Assembly (NCBI RefSeq): GCF_014384895.1
Contig: NZ_JACRSQ010000033.1
Span: forward strand, 1 to 33,111
Reading direction: 5' to 3'
From: Bianquea renquensis
GTDB lineage: Bacteria; Bacillota; Clostridia; Lachnospirales; Bianqueaceae
DNA: 33,111 nucleotides
Position 1 is the stretch's first letter. Each line of letters begins with the position of its first letter. Position numbers and translations under genes: made by a program. Positions 26,325 to 33,111 of this stretch are shown in pieces. Under the pieces are notes generated by a model. That model was given only the letters and a program-made list of their open reading frames with translations. It was not told the origin of the DNA and did not search any database.

Positions 26325-27269
26325 TTAGATTGTCTCGTCTCCATATTCATAAATCCGTATAATTCCCACAGTTGCCGCTATATCACTCAACTTGTCCGGC
26401 AGGACTGTCACCTCTCTATCCGAACATCGTTTCAAAAGAATTTCCATAGGATTTCGAAGCTGGCTTTTACCTGCAACCACATATTCCTTTACATCCAGAT
26501 TCAAAAGGCTTTTTACTTCATCGTGCAGAACCGCTCCCGAAAAAAAGCTGTATATCTCCAATGGACCGCACTGGAATACATTTTTAAGAATCCTTGCCTT
26601 AAAAAGTGACCGGTTCAGTCCCCACTGCTCACAGAAGTCATAGCCCTTGATCAGGTAATCCACATCCACCTGGTTCTCACAGGCAACCGCCGATTTTAAA
26701 ATGGTATCCTTCATCAGCGCAAAGAACATTTCCCCGGTCAATGAAGTGAAAAAATAGGAGATTCTTCCATTCACATCCGCAAATATACATTTTGAATGAG
26801 AGCCGGGAAGGATATACGCTTTTTCAGGCTCCAACGCATCCATTAACCCAAACAGTTCCGTTTCCTCCCCCCGCATGACATCGACCGTATCAAAACATCT
26901 GCCATCCATGCGCACTCCAGGCCCCAGTACAAAAGGGATCTCTGAAATATCTGGAAATACCAACTCCACCATTGCAGAGTGAAACTCGCTGATACCGGCC
27001 GGCGCTATGATATGTGGGATCTCCATAAGCCCATATTCGCTTGTGATCATACCGGAAGCCAGTATCCTGTCTATTTCTCCGTTTTGTATATGATTGTCCA
27101 GGAGCAGTTGAGAGATCCCCTCCTTTATCACCGATTTCAGCAACATATTTCCCTCAATACTTTTTCTCGCCCCTATCTCCTTCACTACTCTTCCAATGAT
27201 TTTCCCATCCTTGACGAGACTGATACGTGTATTCGTTGTACCGCCGTCTATGGCTAAATAATTGCTCAT
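26325..27269 (-). CDS. dgoK: 2-dehydro-3-deoxygalactonokinase (DgoK)
   Basis: A 314-residue kinase of the DgoK family, which phosphorylates 2-keto-3-deoxygalactonate at C6 with ATP. The N-terminal phosphate loop AIDGGTTNTR (6-15), the segment MRGEETELFG and LPGSHSKCIFAD are typical. The ATG at 27267-27269 follows AGGTGAG. It is the first gene of an operon with the propeller protein, the KDPG-type aldolase and importer 2. Together with that aldolase it gives the last two steps from a 2-keto-3-deoxy hexonate to pyruvate and glyceraldehyde 3-phosphate. No galactonate dehydratase or KduI/KduD is present here, so the upstream steps must be elsewhere or carried out by the propeller protein. Confidence 0.9.
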   Translation of the reverse strand: MSNYLAIDGGTTNTRISLVKDGKIIGRVVKEIGARKSIEGNMLLKSVIKEGISQLLLDNHIQNGEIDRILASGMITSEYGLMEIPHIIAPAGISEFHSAMVELVFPDISEIPFVLGPGVRMDGRCFDTVDVMRGEETELFGLMDALEPEKAYILPGSHSKCIFADVNGRISYFFTSLTGEMFFALMKDTILKSAVACENQVDVDYLIKGYDFCEQWGLNRSLFKARILKNVFQCGPLEIYSFFSGAVLHDEVKSLLNLDVKEYVVAGKSQLRNPMEILLKRCSDREVTVLPDKLSDIAATVGIIRIYEYGDETI

Positions 27270-27354
27270 GCTATTCTCACCTGTGCGCTTTTTGATCTGT
27301 GTTTAGTTTACTATACATGATATACAATATAAATTGCATTTTTAGCATTTATTA

Positions 27355-27383
27355 TTGAAATTCGTGCATGTATGTGGTATCCT
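27355..27383 (+). promoter_or_regulatory. Tentative promoter of the AraC gene in the divergent regulatory region
   Basis: TTGAAA, a 17-base spacer and TATCCT on the plus strand. The leader would be short, about 18 bases, with AAGGAGG right after the start site. The AT-rich stretch 27300-27350 would hold the minus-strand dgoK promoter; I see TATAGT there but no good -35, which suits activation by the neighbouring AraC protein. Confidence 0.5.
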
Positions 27384-27407
27384 ATTCCGTAAAGGAGGCC
27401 AGTGACT

Positions 27408-28214
27408 ATGTCTGAGAGTAAACAGCCAAGTTTTGAATTCAAAATCAAACAGCAGAACGTATCCTTTCGCTACGCAAAGGGTACCTCGCTTTTCCGCGGC
27501 AGGGAATTCCACGATTACTATGAAATTATGTACCTGATCCATGTTTCCGGATTTTTTATATCGGAAAAGACAAATATTCCTCTACATCCGGATATGATAA
27601 TACTCATTCCCTCAAAAACTTTTCATAATTTCAAGCTTGAAAACGAAAATGAGTACACCCGTTGCTGTTTGAATTTTCACGATCTTGCAGAATATGAGGA
27701 TTTGATTCATCTTTGTATGAATGACATTTATATCCTCGAAAATCCCAGCCATAAAATAACAGAAATATTCAAGGAACTGGAAATGTCGTTTCACAACGGG
27801 CTAAACGGTGCTGAGCAAAGCCTCCTTCTTGCCGCGGATTTTATCAGACTGATGCTGGAGTTAAAGCTTGACACCAATAAGAAGCTTATTGAGGACACCC
27901 GTGATACCAACTCCCTGGTGGCTATTGCTCTGCGATATATAAATGAACACTATACGGATGACATCAGTCTCACTAGCATTGCAAAGGAACTCCATGTGTC
28001 AAAGTCACTTTTATCCCATAGATTTCAAAAGGAGTTCAATACTTCCGTATACCGGTACATTACAGAAAAAAGGCTTCTTTTGGCAAAGCAGCTTATAAAG
28101 GGGGGAACTCCTGCTGTTACCGCCGGAATTGACGTCGGTTTTAAGGATTATTCCACGTTTTACCGTGCCTATGTGAAGCGTTATTCTTCTCCGCCCTCTG
28201 CGGCAAAACGATAA
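27408..28214 (+). CDS. AraC-family transcriptional regulator (cupin sensor)
   Basis: A 268-residue cytoplasmic regulator with an N-terminal cupin-like sugar-sensing region (about 10-110, including FHDYYEIMYLIHVSG and MIILIPSKTFHNF) and a C-terminal AraC double helix-turn-helix (about 170-262, with LTSIAKELHVSKSLLSHRFQKE and AGIDVGFKDYSTFYRAYVKRY). I start it at the ATG at 27408-27410, nine bases after AAGGAGG; an in-frame GTG at 27402 is too close to that site. It is divergent from dgoK across about 140 bases and is the natural candidate to control the importer 2 operon in response to its sugar or sugar acid. Confidence 0.92.
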   Translation: MSESKQPSFEFKIKQQNVSFRYAKGTSLFRGREFHDYYEIMYLIHVSGFFISEKTNIPLHPDMIILIPSKTFHNFKLENENEYTRCCLNFHDLAEYEDLIHLCMNDIYILENPSHKITEIFKELEMSFHNGLNGAEQSLLLAADFIRLMLELKLDTNKKLIEDTRDTNSLVAIALRYINEHYTDDISLTSIAKELHVSKSLLSHRFQKEFNTSVYRYITEKRLLLAKQLIKGGTPAVTAGIDVGFKDYSTFYRAYVKRYSSPPSAAKR

Positions 28215-28284
28215 AATATCAATCTGTGAGAACACTGCCCCGGCAAGAGCCATTTGTCCGATGAAATGAAGATCATTGTAAAAA

Positions 28285-28320
28285 AAGCTGGAGTGCGTAA
28301 AAAGTTACGTACTCCAGCTT
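28285..28320. terminator. Bidirectional terminator between AraC and the P-type ATPase
   Basis: A 16-bp stem (AAGCTGGAGTGCGTAA with one G-T pair) and AAAG loop, flanked by A-runs on the left and T-runs on the right, so both strands end in a U-tract. It serves the plus-strand AraC gene and the minus-strand ATPase gene. Nothing else is seen between 28215 and 28412. Confidence 0.9.
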
Positions 28321-28412
28321 TTTTTAGCCTCCCCATGATTTCTGTGCGGGGAGAACTCATTTCCGATTGTCTTCTGAAGCTTCTGCTTCCACATCTGTCT
28401 TTTTTAACATGA

Positions 28413-31061
28413 CTATTTTGAACTGCCTCGATTTCTCTTGCCCCACCTCTGAATCAGCTTCACGATTTCCACTATGGGGATGATGGAGATGGCCAACAGA
28501 AGGGCCACGCCATATTCCGCCAAAGAGATGTGCTCAAATTCAAAAATCTTCGCCAAAAATGGGACGTAGATAATGATCGTTGTCAGAATCCAGGAGAAGG
28601 CCATGGAGCCAAGGAGGAACAGATTCTTCTTTTTCATCCTAAAGAGAGTGCCCCGCTGGGAACGCATATTGAAGGAATGAAAAATCTCCGCCATGGACAT
28701 GGTCAGAAAAGCCATCGTCATTCCATCTGGGCTGTTGGTGAACTCCCATACGCCCGCTTCCATATAATGTCCGATGCAATATGCCGCCAAAGTGATCAGC
28801 GAAACGAGTACCCCTTGATATACCACGTCGGCGCCTAAGCCCCCTGCAAAAATGCCTTCCTTTGCCGGGCGCGGCTCCCGTTTCATCAGCCCCTCCTCTT
28901 CCTCCTCCATTCCAAGGGCCAGGGCTGGAAAGGTATCGGTGATCAGATTAATCCATAAAATATGCACAGGTTTTAATATGGTAAATCCGAGAAGCGTCGC
29001 GACAAAAATGGAGAGGATCTCGCTAATATTGGAGGACAGCAAAAACTGAATCGCTTTGCGAATGTTGTCATAAATCCTTCTGCCTTCGCTGACAGCCGAT
29101 ACAATGGTAGCAAAGTTATCGTCGGCCAACACCATGTCCGCCACATTCTTTGTCACATCGGTACCCGTGATTCCCATGCCCACTCCGATATCGGCACTTT
29201 TGATCGACGGCGCGTCATTTACGCCGTCCCCTGTCATGGCGACCACTTTCCCCTGCGCCTGCCACGCCTTTACAATGCGGACCTTGTGTTCTGGCTGTAC
29301 CCTGGCATAGACTGAAAAGTCTACGACTTTCTCATCTAGCGTGCGGTCATCCATATCGTTGAGCTGCGCGCCGGTTATGGCTTCCGATGCGTCCTGAATG
29401 ATTCCCAATTCCTTTGCAATCGCAACGGCGGTGTCCTGATGGTCACCGGTTATCATAATTGGACGGATTCCGGCCTCCTTACATTCCCTAATGGCCGGCA
29501 ATACCTCAGGGCGCACAGGATCAATCATTCCTGTCAATCCTATAAACGTTAGATCATGTTCTAGCTCCGCCGCCTCGAAAGACGCAGGCATGGCATCATA
29601 CATTCTACAGGCAACGCATAAAACCCGCAAGGCTTTCGCCGCCATCCCTGCGTTGGCATCCAAAATCGCCTGATGATATTGTGCCCCCATGTCCTGCACT
29701 TTACCTTCACGCAACTCGCGTGTACAAAGCCCCAGCACCACATCCGGTGCGCCCTTCGTGTATTGGATATACCGCCCATCTGGCATTTTATGGACGGTGG
29801 ACATCATTTTCCGACTTGAATCAAAGGGCGCTTCCCCCACACGGGGAAGTTCGTTCTTGAGAATCGCCTTGGATCGAAATCTCTCTGCATATTGGACGAG
29901 TGCCACCTCCGTAGGCTCCCCTACAACGCTGCCGTCCGCCTCCACCTCGGCGTCGCTGCACAGGGCCATGGCAGAGGCCAAAACCTCTTCCCTCTCTCCA
30001 AAATGATCGACGACTGTCATTTTATTTTGTGTAAGGGTTCCTGTTTTGTCAGAGCAGATCACCTGTGTACAGCCCAGTGTCTCAACGGCTGTCAGCTTCC
30101 GAATGACGGCGTTATGCTTCGCCATTTTTGTCACGCCGATGGCCAGCTGAACGGTCACCACCGCCGCCAATCCTTCCGGAATAGCCGCCACCGCTAGACT
30201 GACCGCAATCATGAACGTGTCGAGAACGACAGGACCTGTTACCTCGCCAGCGCGAAATAGACTGAATAAAAACATGAATACACAGATTCCGATGACGAGA
30301 AAGCTAAGGACCTTGCTCAGCTGATTCAGCCTTTTTTGCAGCGGTGTTGTGTTGTCCTCCGCCTGCGATAGGGCGTCCGCAATTTTTCCCATCTCCGTAT
30401 TCATGCCAATGTCGGTCACAATGGCGCGCCCACGACCGTATACGACTGTGCTGCCCATGTAGACCATGTTTTTTCTGTCGCCTAAAGGAATGTCTTTTTG
30501 ATCTCCTAATTCCAGAACCGCCTCCGTCTTCGTGACCGGCACGGATTCCCCTGTCAGAGCCGCCTCCTCAATCTGCATACTGGCGCTCTCAAGCACCCGC
30601 CCGTCAGCGGGAACCGCATCGCCAGCTTCTAAGATTACGATATCGCCAACGACCAGATCCTCACTTTTGACTTGCACCAGACTTCCGCCGCGCATGACCT
30701 TAGACGTCGCCGCCGCCATTTCTTTCAAAGCCTCAATGGCTTTTTCAGCCTTGCTTTCCTGATACATACCCAACACTGCGTTAACAATAACGACAAATAG
30801 AATAATAAAGACGTCGGCGAAGGATTCATGGGCGTAAACGGCTGTAATCCCAGAAACGAGGGCCGCCGCGAGTAAAACTAAAATCATCGGGTCAGAAATT
30901 TGTTTCCACAGACGTTTGATAAAAGACTCCTTTTTTCCCTCTATCAACTTGTTTTTCCCATTTTCCTGAGAGCGTCTGACCGCTTCCTCATTGGTTAATC
31001 CCGTCTCTCCACTGCCCATCTGCTTTACCAGCTGCTCTGTCTCTTCCAGATATGGTGTCAT
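28413..31061 (-). CDS. P-type cation ATPase, Ca2+/Mn2+ type
   Basis: An 882-residue P2A-type ATPase of the calcium-pump class. Motifs appear in order: LTGES (169-173), PEGL in transmembrane helix 4 (295-298), the phosphorylated DKTGT (338-342), KGAPD (436-440), TGDGVNDAP (610-618), NISEILSIF in helix 5 and NLITDTFPALALG in helix 6, matching the ion-site helices of SERCA-like pumps. It has the usual ten-helix layout. The start is the ATG at 31059-31061 behind AAAGGAG; the longer frame runs through the riboswitch. The manganese riboswitch upstream suggests that Mn2+ export is at least part of its job, as in other Firmicutes where this pairing is known. Confidence 0.93.
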   Translation of the reverse strand: MTPYLEETEQLVKQMGSGETGLTNEEAVRRSQENGKNKLIEGKKESFIKRLWKQISDPMILVLLAAALVSGITAVYAHESFADVFIILFVVIVNAVLGMYQESKAEKAIEALKEMAAATSKVMRGGSLVQVKSEDLVVGDIVILEAGDAVPADGRVLESASMQIEEAALTGESVPVTKTEAVLELGDQKDIPLGDRKNMVYMGSTVVYGRGRAIVTDIGMNTEMGKIADALSQAEDNTTPLQKRLNQLSKVLSFLVIGICVFMFLFSLFRAGEVTGPVVLDTFMIAVSLAVAAIPEGLAAVVTVQLAIGVTKMAKHNAVIRKLTAVETLGCTQVICSDKTGTLTQNKMTVVDHFGEREEVLASAMALCSDAEVEADGSVVGEPTEVALVQYAERFRSKAILKNELPRVGEAPFDSSRKMMSTVHKMPDGRYIQYTKGAPDVVLGLCTRELREGKVQDMGAQYHQAILDANAGMAAKALRVLCVACRMYDAMPASFEAAELEHDLTFIGLTGMIDPVRPEVLPAIRECKEAGIRPIMITGDHQDTAVAIAKELGIIQDASEAITGAQLNDMDDRTLDEKVVDFSVYARVQPEHKVRIVKAWQAQGKVVAMTGDGVNDAPSIKSADIGVGMGITGTDVTKNVADMVLADDNFATIVSAVSEGRRIYDNIRKAIQFLLSSNISEILSIFVATLLGFTILKPVHILWINLITDTFPALALGMEEEEEGLMKREPRPAKEGIFAGGLGADVVYQGVLVSLITLAAYCIGHYMEAGVWEFTNSPDGMTMAFLTMSMAEIFHSFNMRSQRGTLFRMKKKNLFLLGSMAFSWILTTIIIYVPFLAKIFEFEHISLAEYGVALLLAISIIPIVEIVKLIQRWGKRNRGSSK

Positions 31062-31121
31062 ACTTCTCCTTTCCGTCTCCCTTATGCGAGACATCCTTCT
31101 CTTCGGATTGTAATCGTAGAC

Positions 31122-31167
31122 AACAAGACTCATGCATGACAGCTTTCGCGCATACATGAGTCTTGTT
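31122..31167 (-). terminator. Regulated terminator-like hairpin of the ATPase leader
   Basis: A perfect 13-bp inverted repeat (AACAAGACTCATG and its complement) with a 20-base loop. Its 5' arm includes the CAAGACTC and ATG bases that also form the 3' side of riboswitch helix P1, so the two structures exclude each other. The tail is not a strong U-run, so the way it blocks expression is less sure than its competition with the aptamer. Confidence 0.65.
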
Positions 31168-31241
31168 ATTTAAGACAAGCCAGACCGGATGGCCATGATG
31201 TTGACTTGCCGCACAGGATGTGCCAACTACTCCCTCTGTAT
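31152..31241 (-). promoter_or_regulatory. yybP-ykoY manganese riboswitch
   Basis: The minus-strand leader shows the family's conserved parts in order: GAGGGAGTAG (L1 region), a P2 hairpin GCACA-TCC-TGTGC, P3 GGCAAG/CTTGTC enclosing TCAACATC (L3) and a small P4 hairpin (GGCC/GGTC), then AACAAGAC. The outer helix P1 pairs ATACAGAG (31234-31241) with CTCATGTAT (31152-31160), one bulged A. This class binds Mn2+ and often precedes P-type ATPase genes. Metal binding should free the ATPase from the overlapping hairpin at 31122-31167, an ON switch. Confidence 0.85.
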
Positions 31242-31250
31242 TGTTTTCTA

Positions 31251-31279
31251 ATTGTACTGTATTTTCTTTATACTGTCAA
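31251..31279 (-). promoter_or_regulatory. Promoter of the ATPase gene
   Basis: Consensus TTGACA, a 17-base spacer and TACAAT on the minus strand. Transcription would begin near 31244, just before helix P1 of the manganese riboswitch. Confidence 0.85.
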
Positions 31280-31333
31280 GGGGTTTGTCCAACAAATATT
31301 GGTCCAGTCACCGACACCCGGAGCCTGTGTAAA

Positions 31334-31468
31334 AAAGTTCGCTTTCGCGAACTTTGGAAGAACCTTCGGTTCTTCGGAATTAGGTCCGCTTCGCGGCGGA
31401 CTTTCCGGCTGGAGAATAAGAAAAAGACCGAACCAAGGTTCCGCCTTTTCTTAGATTATAATTATTCT
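31334..31468. repeat. Row of four short hairpins
   Basis: Four inverted repeats follow one another: AAAGTTCGC/GCGAACTTT (31334-31355), GAAGAACC/GGTTCTTC (31357-31375), GTCCGC/GCGGAC (31384-31401), and a larger interrupted one (31413-31468). Read on the minus strand the loops of the first two are GAAA and GAA, and the first is followed by TTTTTT, so it can act as a terminator. No open reading frame with a ribosome binding site is seen in this stretch. It lies downstream of the cobalamin riboswitch and upstream of the ATPase promoter. Function unknown. Confidence 0.7.
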
Positions 31469-31524
31469 CCCTCGTCTCGGCTCCTCCAAGCGCGGGCAAG
31501 GGGATCAATTAACAAAACAAAAAA

Positions 31525-31559
31525 CCGGGATCGATTCGCGCGCTGCCAATCCATCCCGG
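31525..31559 (-). terminator. Terminator of the cobalamin riboswitch
   Basis: CCGGGATGGATT pairs with AATCGATCCCGG (one mismatch) across an 11-base loop, followed on the minus strand by TTTTTTGTTTTG. It lies about 75 bases past the aptamer and is the expected expression platform. Confidence 0.88.
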
Positions 31560-31633
31560 CTATTCACATCGACAAAAGTCCATGGATACCCCCTGATGAT
31601 AGATTCTTGAGCGCGAAGAAACATCCTATATCC

Positions 31634-31800
31634 CATAGGCGCGTATTCTGACTCGAACATCCAACGCAACTTCTCGCCTTCCCAATGAAACCATCAGTGG
31701 CTGAACACAAAATTCTGAGAAGCGGCTCGTTCTCACAGCAGCGGCCCTGTTGAGGATTCTCACCTCATTCCTGATTCATCTCCATGAATCAACACCTATG
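31634..31800 (-). promoter_or_regulatory. Cobalamin (adenosylcobalamin-type) riboswitch
   Basis: On the minus strand the conserved core of cobalamin riboswitches is seen in order: AGGAATGAGGTGAGAATCC (core at 31754-31764), CAGGGCCGCTGCTGTGA, GCCACTG (31695-31701) and TGGGAAGGC (31676-31684). The ends pair as helix P1: CATAGGTG (31793-31800) with CGCCTATG (31634-31641). It has its own promoter upstream and a terminator downstream. No recognisable gene lies between it and the ATPase promoter, so its target is unknown. Confidence 0.88.
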
Positions 31801-31826
31801 TGACCCCGTATTCAATTATATAGTCT

Positions 31827-31855
31827 AGTATACACTATTCGCTTACAGCTGTCAA
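31827..31855 (-). promoter_or_regulatory. Promoter of the cobalamin riboswitch transcript
   Basis: Consensus TTGACA, a 17-base spacer and TATACT on the minus strand, about 26 bases before the aptamer. A promoter this good suggests that the riboswitch transcript is still made. Confidence 0.85.
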
Positions 31856-31920
31856 GAAAATCTTTTCCATCGCTACAAAATGTGTAGGACGATACAGATG
31901 GGGTATATTGACTCCACCCC

Positions 31921-32895
31921 TTAATTCTGCATTTTGATCTGCTCTCCTTGAATCAACGGATATCGGACAAGCTGAGTGCCATCCAGTCTCTCCTTATACA
32001 GATTGACTGCCGTAATTTGATGATTCTCATAGGTAGTATAGTAATAGATTCCCTTGTCTGCATTGCAGCAAGAGGTATAAAGGGTAACTTCATACTGTCC
32101 ATCCCCCACCTCGCAGCATCCCCGCTGCTGATCTACCGCGCCTAGAATGTGGAAAAACTGGCTGACGCTCTCTGCCTCTGAATCTCCGGAAACGGAGTTC
32201 ATTTTTACAAAAGCCGCCCTGACAAAACGAGATTGGGAGGATAAATCTCCTGGAAGCCCCAACGCGCCCATCCCCCGGCTGTATGCGTATAACGGCAGTT
32301 TGTCAGAGAAAAGATTCTCCGGCGCTTTCGGAGAGATATGCATATACTGATTCAATTGGAACATTTGCTCGTCAAAGGGCGGATTATTGGTCAGCACCCC
32401 CACCGGATTGCTGTAAACTTTTATGCCGTCCTTAACTGATTCCACCGTGATCGCTTCCTCGCAGTCGGCCATCATCCAATGGAGCTGTGCCAATGGCAAT
32501 TCTTTACTGAAAGGGGTCTTCACAAGGTTGATTCTCTTGAGTAAAGCCTTCGCCTCCTGTACCGTGGCACATTGACCGAGAATCCAGGGGATAAACTCAA
32601 ATTGTGCCACATTGTCCTTGTCTGGCTCCTCTTCCTTATACGCCGCATTTCCCACAAAATTTAATCCGGCCATTCCCAGCCCTTTTTCATTCACTGCATC
32701 GTAGTACAGCGGATATCCCTCTGTGACATGGGCCATGCCGATCATGGCATAATGGCTCTCCATAAGGCCCATGTTGCGAAAGCTGAAAGAAAAATTGCGG
32801 GGAGTCACTGTAACTTCATCGCCATAGGAAAATTCATAATCCAGGGTACGGCCAAAATAGAAATCTTTTGTCCTATATGTTGCTGCTGTACACAT
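31921..32895 (-). CDS. bsh: Bile salt hydrolase (choloylglycine hydrolase)
   Basis: A 324-residue Ntn-hydrolase that removes glycine or taurine from conjugated bile salts. The N-terminal nucleophile is Cys2 (MCTAATY), exposed after Met removal. Other active-site residues are in place: R16 and D19 (GRTLDYE), N79 (GLNF), N170/N171 (LTNNPPF) and R223/R226 (SRFVRAAF). The segment YSRGMGALGLPGDLSSQSRF is typical of true bile salt hydrolases, as opposed to penicillin V acylases. No signal peptide. AAGGAGG precedes the ATG at 32893-32895. It stands alone between the rRNA operon and the cobalamin riboswitch. I found no clear promoter in the ~100 bases before it, so read-through from the rRNA operon is possible. 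Confidence 0.95.
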   Translation of the reverse strand: MCTAATYRTKDFYFGRTLDYEFSYGDEVTVTPRNFSFSFRNMGLMESHYAMIGMAHVTEGYPLYYDAVNEKGLGMAGLNFVGNAAYKEEEPDKDNVAQFEFIPWILGQCATVQEAKALLKRINLVKTPFSKELPLAQLHWMMADCEEAITVESVKDGIKVYSNPVGVLTNNPPFDEQMFQLNQYMHISPKAPENLFSDKLPLYAYSRGMGALGLPGDLSSQSRFVRAAFVKMNSVSGDSEAESVSQFFHILGAVDQQRGCCEVGDGQYEVTLYTSCCNADKGIYYYTTYENHQITAVNLYKERLDGTQLVRYPLIQGEQIKMQN

Positions 32896-32998
32896 AGCAT
32901 TGCCTCCTTGGCCCCCTCTTTTTTAACCGATCCTCTTTTTTACAACAAGTCAAATACCCACAATGTCTACTTGGCCCGCTGTTCGCAGAAATAAAAAA

Positions 32999-33111
32999 GC
33001 GGCAACCACCTACTCTCCCAGGCAGTCACCCACCAAGTACCATCGGCCGTCTATGGCTTAACTTTCGTGTTCGGGATGGAAACGAGTGTTTCCCATAGAC
33101 GCATCGTCACC
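32999..33111 (-). rRNA. rrf: 5S ribosomal RNA, 5' end at or just past the window edge
   Basis: The minus strand carries the typical 5S sequence: GGTGACGATGCG at the 5' side, CATCCCGAACACGAAAGTTAA, GATGGTACTTGG, and GGGAGAGTAGGTGGTTGCCGC at the 3' end, followed by a T-rich tail (TTTTTTATTTC). At least a few 5' bases lie outside the window. The 23S and 16S genes are expected to the right. Confidence 0.96.

Noticed and set aside
31062..31157. N-terminal extension of the P-type ATPase by 32 codons
   Set aside because: It would be translated from inside the riboswitch and its hairpin. The ATG at 31061 has a proper AAAGGAG and the usual start of the family.
31334..31468. ANTAR-type antitermination hairpins downstream of the cobalamin riboswitch
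   Set aside because: Known ANTAR targets have paired stems with six-base loops carrying A at position 1 and G at position 4. The loops here are GAAA, GAA and CGCGAA, which do not fit.
31206..31651. Plus-strand open frames of 82 and 143 codons
   Set aside because: They run antisense through the manganese riboswitch, the ATPase promoter, the hairpin row and the cobalamin terminator. No ribosome binding site or family features.
31900..31920. Terminator after the bile salt hydrolase gene
   Set aside because: Only a 5-bp GGGGT/ACCCC stem with an 11-base loop and no T-run. Too weak to call.

Overview
The window looks like chromosomal DNA of a gut-type Firmicute, most likely a member of Clostridia. 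The signs are AGGAGG-type ribosome binding sites, sigma-A-like promoters with 17-base spacers, two Lpl-type ABC oligosaccharide importers, AraC-type regulators, a bile salt hydrolase and a P-type ATPase behind a manganese riboswitch. Base composition looks roughly balanced. The genus cannot be named from the sequence alone. Most genes lie on the minus strand; only the DegV gene and one AraC gene are on the plus strand.

Layout, left to right. (1) 1-115: the 5' end of a group II intron, sitting directly behind the terminator at 120-150. (2) 171-3312: a sugar isomerase, class II aldolase and FGGY kinase operon with a clear promoter and a LacI-type operator. (3) 3427-13362: an AraC-type membrane sensor-regulator, a GH106-like enzyme, a GH78 alpha-L-rhamnosidase and an ADP-ribosylglycohydrolase-fold protein. 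(4) 13422-17339: an ABC importer (two permeases and a lipoprotein). (5) 17448-19718: a cytoplasmic heparinase II/III-family lyase. The importer and the lyase share a copied ~195-bp promoter region. (6) 19820-20853: DegV. (7) 20860-28214: a second ABC importer with a KDPG-type aldolase, a sialidase-like propeller protein and DgoK, plus a divergent AraC regulator. (8) 28413-31279: a Ca/Mn-type P-type ATPase under a yybP-ykoY riboswitch. (9) 31334-31855: a promoter, a cobalamin riboswitch and a terminator with no recognisable target gene, followed by a row of hairpins. (10) 31921-32895: bile salt hydrolase. (11) 32999-33111: 5S rRNA, the 3' end of an rRNA operon that continues to the right.

How it could work together (inference). 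Both importers bring in oligosaccharides and neither carries its own ATPase, so a shared MsmX-type ATPase elsewhere is expected. The rhamnosidases, the lyase and the propeller protein all lack signal peptides, so the sugars would be taken apart inside the cell. The implied substrate contains alpha-L-rhamnose and uronic acid. DgoK and the KDPG-type aldolase would turn a 2-keto-3-deoxy sugar acid into pyruvate and glyceraldehyde 3-phosphate. The isomerase, kinase and aldolase would take a released aldose to a phosphorylated ketose and cleave it.

The least explained elements are the cobalamin riboswitch without a gene, the shared regulatory module, the ADP-ribosylglycohydrolase-fold protein inside a glycan locus, and the identity of the sugar handled by the isomerase-kinase-aldolase operon.
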